Positions 1 to 7,131 of a stretch of DNA of 64,000 nucleotides are shown here, in pieces. The stretch spans positions 3,720,001 through 3,784,000 of the forward strand of contig NW_026944384.1 in assembly GCF_033439725.1 (NCBI RefSeq), given 5' to 3'. This DNA comes from Neurospora tetraspora (Eukaryota; Ascomycota; Sordariomycetes; Sordariales; Sordariaceae). The notes beneath the pieces were generated by a model, which did no database searches, was not told the DNA's origin, and saw only the letters and a program-made list of their open reading frames with translations. Position numbers and translations under genes: made by a program. Positions within the stretch are counted from its first letter, which is position 1, and each line of letters begins with the position of its first letter.

Positions 1-845
1 GCCTCGGCCGAGGCCTTCTTGGCCGTGGCCTCCTCGATAAGCTTGGCCTTGACCTTCTCCATGGTCTCGTCGCTGCGCAGCGTCTCGGCGAAGTAGTCGG
101 TAGGGCGGGTGAAGGGGACACCCTCCTTGCGGAGGAGGGCGCGGCCGACGCGGGCGGCCTCGAGCGCCTGGTTCATGAAGGCCAGCTCGCGGGCCAGGTC
201 GTCGTCGATCGAGGGGATGGACTCCTCCGTCACCTTCTTGGCAACGATGGACTGGTGGAAGGCGAAGGGGACCTTGTCGGTTGTGTCGAGGGCGAAGCGC
301 TTGAGCGCCATCAGGAGACCTTGCTTGTTGTTTATTGTTTGGCGCGCCTTCGAAATGGCCTTGACCTCCTCTCCCTCCTCTCCGTCGACGTCGAGCTCGT
401 CAATGTCGATCTCATCCTCGTCCTCCTCCTCGTCGCTCGATTCCTCGGCGGCCTTCTGGTACTTGTTTGCCTGGATGCCGGCGGCGGATTGCTTCTCGTT
501 CAGGTCGCGCTCGAATTCTGAGTCGGAATCGGATTCGTCAAGTGCATCAAGATCGAGATCGTTGTCCTCCTCGTCGTCGCTACCCTCCTCAGAATCTGAA
601 CCGGCCCCCTCTTGTTGCTCTGGTTGCTGCTCGTCGGCCTTGGTCTGAGTGGTGGTTTCCTCCTCCTTCTGCTCCTCCTCGACCTCCATCTTGTCCTCTA
701 CGGGGGTCTCTTCGACGACCTGCTTGGGCTTTCTGCCACGCTTCTTTTGCTCCTTCTGGGGCTTCTCCTCGACGACCTTCTCGACCTTCTCAGGCTCGGC
801 AGCCTTGGTGGCCGGCTTTTTTGTGCGGGTGGACTGTCGCGGCAT
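1..845 (-). CDS. ebp2: rRNA-processing protein EBP2, 5' part (runs off window start)
   Basis: EBP2 is a nucleolar factor needed for 27S pre-rRNA processing and 60S subunit assembly. The frame opens with ATG at 845-843 (reads MPRQSTRTKK) and stays open for about 281 codons to the window edge, with no stop or intron visible. Residues 1-135 are low-complexity: basic AT-hook-like KKRGRKPKQ near residue 35, then long Glu/Asp/Ser runs with SDSE-type casein-kinase-2 sites, typical of nucleolar proteins. The conserved EBP2 core follows, including SIPSIDDDLARELAFMNQAL, then GVPFTRPTDYFAE and SDETMEKV. The basic C-terminal tail is missing because the window ends. Long plus-strand open frames over 109-648 are antisense shadows of the acidic stretch. 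Promoter elements typical of ribosome-biogenesis genes lie upstream (883-890 and 1052-1064). Family assignment is firm. Confidence 0.93.
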   Translation of the reverse strand, partial: MPRQSTRTKKPATKAAEPEKVEKVVEEKPQKEQKKRGRKPKQVVEETPVEDKMEVEEEQKEEETTTQTKADEQQPEQQEGAGSDSEEGSDDEEDNDLDLDALDESDSDSEFERDLNEKQSAAGIQANKYQKAAEESSDEEEDEDEIDIDELDVDGEEGEEVKAISKARQTINNKQGLLMALKRFALDTTDKVPFAFHQSIVAKKVTEESIPSIDDDLARELAFMNQALEAARVGRALLRKEGVPFTRPTDYFAETLRSDETMEKVKAKLIEEATAKKASAE

Positions 846-882
846 TGTGAATATGTGGGGTTGCTGTACAATTGATTTGGAT

Positions 883-890
883 GATGAGCT
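883..890. promoter_or_regulatory. PAC-like motif upstream of ebp2
   Basis: The sequence TGATGAGCT, with core GATGAGCT at 883-890, lies 38 bp upstream of the ebp2 start codon. It matches the PAC motif (GCGATGAGCT) found in promoters of yeast ribosome-biogenesis genes. The motif is short, so chance is possible; its support comes from the gene's function and its position. Confidence 0.4.
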
Positions 891-1051
891 CGAGAAGCCG
901 CAGCGCCTGCAGTTCTGGAAACTTTTTTTTGACATGGCTGCCATTGCCCGATAAGATAAGCCTGGTGGGTCGGCGGCTTGCTTGGCGCCCAGCATATCCA
1001 CAGTCTAGCCCCTGGAAGTTCCCTTCACATTCTCTCTGAATGTGGCACATC

Positions 1052-1064
1052 AAACCCTAACCCT
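1052..1064. promoter_or_regulatory. Telobox (AAACCCTAACCCT) upstream of ebp2
   Basis: AAACCCTAACCCT, read from the ebp2 strand as AGGGTTAGGGTTT, lies about 207 bp upstream of the ebp2 start. It holds nearly two telomeric TTAGGG units. In several ascomycetes such internal telomere-like motifs are bound by Tbf1-type factors at ribosomal-protein and ribosome-biogenesis promoters. Function here is inferred. Confidence 0.4.
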
Positions 1065-2554
1065 TACGAGTCACAATGGGCCTGTGGTGACGGTGATGTT
1101 CACGACACTCTGCGTTTTCTCTCGGTGATGCGCTTGGATGACGGGATTTATTGCTAGGGAATACTACCTCGCTTGTGTATTTCTGCCTAGTTTCTTCGTA
1201 AGCTACCCGCAGCGCGTGTTAATGTGGTTTCATGAAAGTCTCCTGAAACATCAAACTTGGCTCCCAGTGAAGGAGCCTTGTCCCGCGCAAACATCACATA
1301 CCAAACTTGGCCAAAACGGATACTGAATGTGTCTGAGACATGAAGCTAATATACGTGATAGAGTTCAGTCTGTTCTCCCGGAGCCGAGGCCAGTCCTCCA
1401 AGTATCTTGCCTTGATGATCGATCAGTGTTCTATGTGCAAGTCAACACATGTCACTGAAGCCAGTTGCTCGAAAGAGTGTCATTGAGAAGCATGCGATGG
1501 CAAGAAAGTCACGATCACAGTCACAGTCATGGATCCAAAAGATATGGTGTCAACCGGGGGGTTTTTATCAAAAGAACTAACACTCCTCAAATCCTCCATC
1601 CAAGTCCCCTCACCCCCACAATCCCTCCCCTTCGCAAACCAAGAGTAGAAAGATACAGTAAAATCCCCCCATAATGGTCCTCGCCCTCCAGAAACTCCAT
1701 CCCGCGAGCCCTTCCCCCCGAGAGAGAGAGGAAGACTCCCCCCTCCACAATCCTATCCAAGAAATTTCCAAGAAAAGCGCGCAAAGAAAAAGGAGTGGTG
1801 AACCAAGCGCCATACCCAATCCCGTGCAAGCTCCACCCAAGAAAAGAGAGAAGCATGTCGCGAAATAGCTCCCTCCCAGCCGGATAAAACAAGTCGAGAT
1901 TGAAAGGTCCGAGTCCGCCGACTCGCAGGTGACGTTTGCCGAAGAATGAAGAACCGAAGAAGAAGTTGCTGTATCTTTTCCCGCCGGCGATTTCCTTAGT
2001 TCGCAGAGGGTTGTTGATGTCGAGTGACAAAAGAGAGAAAGGGAAAGATGAGGTTGTTGCCTGAGTGCCGAAAGTGAAGAGGGAAAGCTCCGTGTGGACG
2101 AAAAGTAGTCCCGTGTGAAGTTATCCCCAACAAAAAGAAGCGAAAGTTGTTTATGTGAAGGATGGTGTGTGTGATGTGTGCGGATGTATATCCCCGGTTG
2201 ACAAAAGGTTTTTCCATTCCCATCAAGGAGAGATCCTCACCGCTCCGGTGTTGTCAGTGGGTGCTCCCATTGTGCAGAGCCCACCATGAAGCAGAAACAA
2301 GAAACTTCCTAGGCGAGGTTGCTGTTGTGGCGGAACGAGAGTTGGGCTTTTCCACGAGGAAAGAGGGAAAATGAGATTGCTGGTCTGACGTTGAGAGGCG
2401 AGATACCGATCTTCTGTGGTTCTCATCGAGTGATGTTGCGAGAAGAGGATCACTCAGGTGAGATGGATGGTTTGTCGGAAGATTGCTGGAGGAAAGCTGG
2501 TTGGCATCTGCCTCTCAATGCTCTCGTTGGCCCTTCAAGGCACTGTGAGGTTAT

Positions 2555-2629
2555 TTACATAACAACGCAGTAGCCGTTGAAGTTCATGGTGGTCTGGGGG
2601 ACCTTGGTGGAAGCAGCGGTGGAAGGCAT
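2555..2629 (-). CDS. mfa-1: a-type lipopeptide mating pheromone precursor MFA-1
   Basis: This 24-codon frame runs from ATG at 2629-2627 to TAA at 2557-2555. It begins MPSTAASTKVPQ and ends FNGYCVVM. The last four residues, CVVM, form a CaaX box, so the precursor should be farnesylated on Cys21, trimmed of VVM, carboxyl-methylated and exported by a Ste6-type transporter. The N-terminal half would be removed by proteolysis. To my knowledge the N. crassa mfa-1 product is a 24-residue precursor with this CVVM ending; it is the pheromone of mat a cells, sensed by the PRE-1-class receptor of mat A trichogynes. A TATA box (AATCTATAAGAA) lies about 100 bp upstream at 2725-2736. The frame needs no intron. 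It is far below usual ORF cut-offs and is easily missed. Confidence 0.93.
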   Translation of the reverse strand: MPSTAASTKVPQTTMNFNGYCVVM

Positions 2630-3535
2630 GTTGATGGTTTTGGGTTGTTTATTGAATGAATTCAAAGGATGTTGTGGGATGAGGAGGAAAAGAAAATCCA
2701 GAGTTGGGGACGAGGAGACGGACGTTCTTATAGATTTTCCACTTCGTTGAATCTTCTAACAAACTTCAGTCTGAAGCTATCTCCTCCAATATTGCCTTGC
2801 TATTATCGCTCTTAGACCAGGGGGGAAGAATGACACTGCATCACCGGCTTCGCATTGCGCAGGCCTCTTTGACAGCAAACAAAACGACGGTTTCGACGGG
2901 CTGTCCTATTCTCTCATGTGGTGAGCGCTTAGTATTGTGCATATCTTGAGATTGTACTCGACGAACAAGGGACTATCTTTGCCATCTTTCATCCCTTTGC
3001 TTGCAATGGAGGCATGCCACTGGATGATGTCAAGAGATGTGATGCACACTTGCACGTGGCACTCGCGTGTACAGAAGCCCGACAAGGTTCTAGAATGCAA
3101 CGTCCTTGTGCATGATTGAAGTTAACCATTATTTTTACTTCTTGATATTGTAGTGTACGCATACCGCTTTGCGTAGATGTTTGGCGGCTACTCAGGGGTT
3201 TGTTTGGTTGGCGATGTGTGGCGCTTAGTATTGTTTCCTCCTTCCTATTGTTCCTCCGCCCCACCAAAAAAGGACTCGACGTCAACTCGACACCGACAAC
3301 GTCAATCGTCCCAAATATGCATGTGGACCCTTCTTTCTTCGGTCCCGAAACCTTTAGGTATGCCGATGAAGAAAATGTGATACTATGTTACAGTGGTCGC
3401 GTGTGCATTGTCCTCCTCGGAAATTGCCGTCTATCGCGGTGAAGCGCCGAGGTTGGCGATGCGAGACTGAGCCATGGTTTTTTCAAAGAAGGGAGACCAA
3501 TAGATACAAAGGTAGGTAGTCCAACTTGTTTCCAT
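2630..3535. other. mfa-1 promoter region and cyanase 3' flank
   Basis: No coding frame is convincing here. Beyond the TATA box the region contains CTTTG pentamers, the core recognised by the HMG-box protein of the a mating type, at 2867-2871, 2977-2981, 2995-2999 and 3167-3171. The right end is the 3' flank of the cyanase gene. Confidence 0.5.
2725..2736 (-). promoter_or_regulatory. TATA box of mfa-1
   Basis: On the minus strand the sequence reads AATCTATAAGAA, centred about 100 bp upstream of the mfa-1 start codon. Strong TATA elements fit a highly and conditionally expressed pheromone gene. Confidence 0.6.
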
Positions 3536-4134
3536 CTAGAAGCGAGTAAAGGGAAGCCTGCTCTCGTCAGCGAATGTGTGGTGGCTACAGGAACACAATT
3601 TGACATACCACTTTCCCTTGAGGGTGATGACCACCCACGCGGCGCCAGTCTCGTCGACTTCTTTGTCAACAGTAGAGTGGAAGCAGATGGCGCTCATGAT
3701 TCCGTCGCCAAACTTCTCGTTCATGACAGCCTTGAAGGCATAGCCATAGTTCTGGACGATTTCGTACAGACGGTAGATCAAGGGCTCAACTGGAGGCATG
3801 GGGCCTGCCCGGCCGCGGTCAGGGAATCCCATCAGCTGCGTGGCAAGGGCTTCCTTGGGAACACTGAGCAACTCGGACAGCTTTTCGACATCCTCGGCTG
3901 AGGCCTGGACTTGCCCGTAGAACAAGCCGGCAACGGCAACTTCACTCCGCCCCAGCTGCTGGGCAATGGCCTCGAAGGTCAAGCCCTTTTGTGTCTTGGC
4001 CTCAAAGAGAGACTGGGAGTAAGCCGGGAGGCGGCTAACGATAGAGCTCTGTGTGCCTCATCATTTAGTTTCAAACTTTGAGAAGGGTTAAGACAAGATC
4101 GTACATCGAGGGAAGCGAGTCTTTGCTCAGGCAT
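3536..4134 (-). CDS. cyn1: Cyanate hydratase (cyanase), three exons
   Basis: Cyanase converts cyanate and bicarbonate to CO2 and carbamate, which breaks down to ammonia and CO2; it detoxifies cyanate and recovers nitrogen in the cytosol. Exons are 4134-4105, 4048-3609 and 3557-3536. Introns are 56 bp (GTACGA..CACAG) and 51 bp (GTATGT..GCTGAC..GCAG). The spliced product is 163 aa: start [10 protein letters not shown], helical DNA-binding-like N-terminal domain (residues 11-85), then the catalytic cyanase domain. The family's catalytic Arg, Glu and Ser correspond to R103 and E106 in [11 protein letters not shown] and S129 in GDGIMSAI. The last exon is only 22 bp and restores the canonical end GKWLPFTRF; reading through the intron instead would add an unrelated insertion. 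A TATA box sits at 4217-4227. Length and motifs agree with fungal and bacterial homologues (about 156-165 aa). Confidence 0.95.
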
Positions 4135-5198
4135 CTTGTGTTTGATATCGGCGAAGCGTGTAGAATTAGTCTTAAACAAACGGTAAAGTAGATAGGTGAA
4201 GTTAATCAGAAGTCCGTCTTATATAACACGAAGGTTCTTGTTTATTTTATATCAAGCCAATACACCTGTTCGACGGGACCGCACGGTTCACGATCGACTG
4301 GACGTCATGAACAACACAGCGGAGAGGGGGCAGAGGGGAATACTATGCCGTACCAATCGCCGAAAGGGATCATACCCCGCACCCCGCCTTTCCTCTTCTC
4401 CTCCGTCGGAGAAATGCCGGAGACTCGGGAACAGGTTCCATATACTAGAGAACCAAAATGAGCCGAGACGACGATGGAGAGGATGTAGGTAGGTATTAGG
4501 TAAACGCGACCGCCGTTTCGATCGGGGAACAAATCAACAACGGGGGATCAGAAAGCGCATGCCCGATACCGGCTACTAAGCGCACGACAGCCGTAGTGCA
4601 CTAGCACTCAGACATGTTCGCAGCATGGCAGCCTTCCAACATGCAGTGAAGATGTGACCGGTGCGTTTCCCTGACAACCGTGATTAGGTTTGTGAAGACA
4701 AAACAATAACGTAGCAAAGTGATGACACCCGCCGTTATCGCAGCCAGCCTGTGGAATAGATATCTGGCAAGGAACTCTTTGCACAGAATCAAAGGGCTGA
4801 TGATTACAAGAACGGTGAACGGCAACAACGCCGGTGATGTGATGTCTCCGACCAACACATTGAATGTTGGCGCACTGGGTGGATTTGGTAGAAATGGGGG
4901 ATTTTGTTAAGGTGATGTCGTAAGTGGGGTTGCAGCAGTGGATCGATCTCAAGGTGGGTCTCAAGCTGCGTCCTCCACTGGTGGATCCCGTCATGGAACA
5001 GCCCGTTGGTGGACGCACGAGCCCCATCAGCTAAGTGGACGAGGTGGGTACACCTCTCTTATCTTATCGAATGTGTGGGGAAATTTTTTGCAACATCGGA
5101 CATTCAATCCATCAGGGACCAGCATCATTTGACCTTGACGTCGGCTGAAGCAGTGCAAGGAGACAATTCAGGACAGCAAGAAGCCTGAAACATTCACG
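4135..5198. other. Divergent promoter region, cyanase / CCDC137-like gene
   Basis: The two neighbouring genes are transcribed away from each other across this interval. It contains the cyanase TATA box on the left. On the right, GAAATTTTTTG at 5080-5090 resembles the RRPE element of yeast ribosome-biogenesis promoters, about 110 bp upstream of the 5199 start. Short open frames here have no recognisable content. Confidence 0.5.
4217..4227 (-). promoter_or_regulatory. TATA box of the cyanase gene
   Basis: GTTATATAAGA on the minus strand, about 85 bp upstream of the cyanase start codon. Confidence 0.5.
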
Positions 5199-6222
5199 AT
5201 GCCTCACAAACATACTCGCCGCGAGAAGGATCTGTCGACGTAAGCAAACAAAGGCGCATCATACGATCAATTGATGGATATCTGACTTGCGACACAGCTT
5301 CGACCTTCCCCCAACCCAAATAGCGAAACCGCTCCCGCCCACGACTATTTCCAAGAAGAAACAGCCTGTGCAAAAGAAGAACACCGATGGGACCCAGAAG
5401 ACTTCGTCCAAAAGGAAACGAGCACCTGAAACTCAGGATGCGCCGCGCGCCTTCAAGCGTCTGATGGCTTTTGCCGAAGGAAGGAAGCCGCGCTCCGGGC
5501 TCGACAATGGCGCACCGCCACCCAGCAAGAAGGCCAAGAAAAAGGCCGCTGCCGCCGCCGCCGCCGCCGCTTCCAACGAGACGCCCGCTTCCGAGAAAGA
5601 AACCGAATCAAAGCCCGAACTCAAGATCCGACCAGGCGAGAAGCTTTCAGAGTTCAGCCAGCGTGTAGACGCCGCGCTACCCATCAGTGGTTTGGTGAAC
5701 AACAAGGCCAAGAATGGCAAGGACCCGCTTGGCCTCAAAGTCTGGCGAACGAAGAAGGAGATGAAGATGCACAAGCTTTACGACGAATGGAGGGTACAAG
5801 ACGCCAAGATCAAGGAGAAGAGAGAGGAAGAACTGGAAGAGCTAGAAGAGAAGGAGATGGAGGAGGAGTCTATGGGCGTCACTTGGAAGCTGAACATGGA
5901 AGCGGGGAAGAAAAAGAAGAAGGGCAAGAAGGGCTCGAGGTACCTTGGCGAGTCTAAGGAGAAGGAGGATGATCCGTGGGAGGAAATCAAGAAGAAGCGA
6001 GGCGAGGCCAAGGTCGGTCTCAACGAAGTGGCGGACGCCCCTCCCGAGTTGAAGATTCCTAGCAAGAAATTGCTAGTCGGCGGAGCGACGGTCGATGTTG
6101 ATGGGATTCCCAAGGCTGCGGGAAGTTTACGACAGCGTGAGGAGCTACAAAAGGTCCGTGAAGACGTGGTGGCACAATACCGCAAGCTTATGGCTGAGCG
6201 GAGACCTAATACGCTCGTTTAG
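5199..6222 (+). CDS. Lysine-rich CCDC137-like putative nucleolar protein
   Basis: Two exons, 5199-5239 and 5298-6222, join across a 58-bp intron (GTAAGC..CTGAC..CACAG) to give 321 aa starting MPHKHTRREKDLSTFDLPPT. The ATG at 5199 restores a first exon that a search for one open frame misses. The protein is very basic with Lys/Glu runs; residues 140-225 are probably coiled coil (KEKREEELEELEEKEMEEE). Blocks in order are PRAFKRLMAFAEGRKPRSGL, LKIRPGEKLSEFSQRVDAAL, GLNEVADAPPELKIP and a C-terminal LRQREELQKVREDVVAQYRK. This order and spacing resemble, from memory, animal CCDC137, a nucleolar and perichromosomal protein. A role in ribosome biogenesis is inferred only. A poly-Ala stretch (residues about 100-109) comes from a GCC repeat. 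Gene structure is confident; the name is tentative. Confidence 0.8.
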
Positions 6223-7092
6223 CTAGGGGGAGGCGGTTAGGCGGATTGGGTGATGGATTGCATTTCAATGGAGTTCTGTACGGTGACACAAAAGGCTGGC
6301 ACGCATCTGATAATGTTTACAAGGAGCGTAATCGAATTCTTTGCAGGGTAATACTATAACATGAAGGGATATTGAACAACCGCTCACTGCTGGTTTTGGA
6401 TGCAGAGGTCAATTCTTTGTGGTAGCCCCGGTAGTGCATATCATGGTTGCCGAGCGCCATGGCATCCCAATCGGTGCAATCACCTGCCAAAAACCTGTCG
6501 TGTCGGTGATAAGAAAGTGAAATGAGCACCACTCGTCATTCGTCATCAACACTCGCAATCGGGAAATGGAAAGAGCACTCACTTGCGATTCTGAGACGAC
6601 GGGAGCTTCCTCCAATTGCACCCCACCCCAGCAAAAAAACCAATCCCCCACACAACGGACGGACCTGGACCTGGCCAAAGTGGAAGTTGCGAAACGGAAA
6701 GTGCTCATTGCTCTAACAAATTTTCAATTGCACTCGTCGCATGTGCCGGTCCGTCAACTTCAACAATTGCCCCTCGTCTGCGACTGCCATTCATCTTATC
6801 TCCATCTGCTGCTCGTCCCCCTCCATTCACTTGTACCGACAGAAACCAGAAACAGCGGTCATTCCTTTTGCACGGTCCAGTCTGATAACCAAAAAAAATT
6901 CCTGCCCCGGTCGCACTCGAAGCGAGATCCTTTCCACCAAAAGCGACACCACCAAGAATTAAGCCAGCTCCCCAGTCCGCCCACTCGGCTTACAACCGCT
7001 CGCCATTACTACCTAGCGAAAAAATTGCATCGCGAGAGATCTTCGGTTCGAGTCCCAGCATCAAACTTTCCACCATCCTTTTTTATCGCCTC
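6223..7092. other. 3' flank and upstream region of the TFIIIC gene
   Basis: No coding frame is convincing. The right part is probably the promoter and leader of the TFIIIC gene; the pyrimidine-rich and CA-rich run from about 6700 to 7000 is typical of Neurospora core promoters. The B-box at 7045-7055 is annotated separately. Confidence 0.5.
7045..7055 (+). promoter_or_regulatory. TFIIIC B-box consensus in the TFIIIC subunit gene's leader
   Basis: GGTTCGAGTCC is an exact match to the B-box consensus GGTTCGANTCC, the element bound by the TFIIIC subunit encoded 73 bp downstream. The flanks do not fold as a tRNA T-arm and I see no A box upstream, so this is not a tRNA gene. In budding yeast a B-box (ETC6) in the TFC6 promoter mediates autoregulation by TFIIIC; the same logic is possible here. 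Confidence 0.55.
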
Positions 7093-7131
7093 ATGCCGAC
7101 CGTCATGCACCACGGTTCTCACTCATTATGA
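7093..7131 (+). other. Upstream ORF overlapping the TFIIIC start (ATGA)
   Basis: A 12-codon ORF beginning MPTVMHHGSH starts at 7093. Its TGA stop (7129-7131) overlaps the main ATG (7128-7130) as ATGA. Such overlap suits termination-reinitiation and could limit translation of the main protein. Whether the transcript includes 7093 is not shown by sequence alone. Confidence 0.5.

Larger units (their letters stand above)
846..2554. other. Interval between ebp2 and mfa-1; no confident gene
   Basis: The right part must contain the 3' untranslated region of mfa-1, which is read leftwards. A 147-codon minus-strand frame at 1587-2030 is the longest here; it contains aromatic- and glycine-rich segments (for example SNFFFGSSFFGKRHLRVGG) but no domain I recognise, and it may be untranslated mfa-1 transcript. 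The left part (846-1070) holds the ebp2 promoter motifs. Nothing else is evident. Confidence 0.6.

Noticed and set aside
109-648. 179-codon plus-strand open frame, Ser-rich
   Set aside because: Antisense shadow of the acidic, serine-rich part of ebp2, whose minus-strand frame has clear family motifs.
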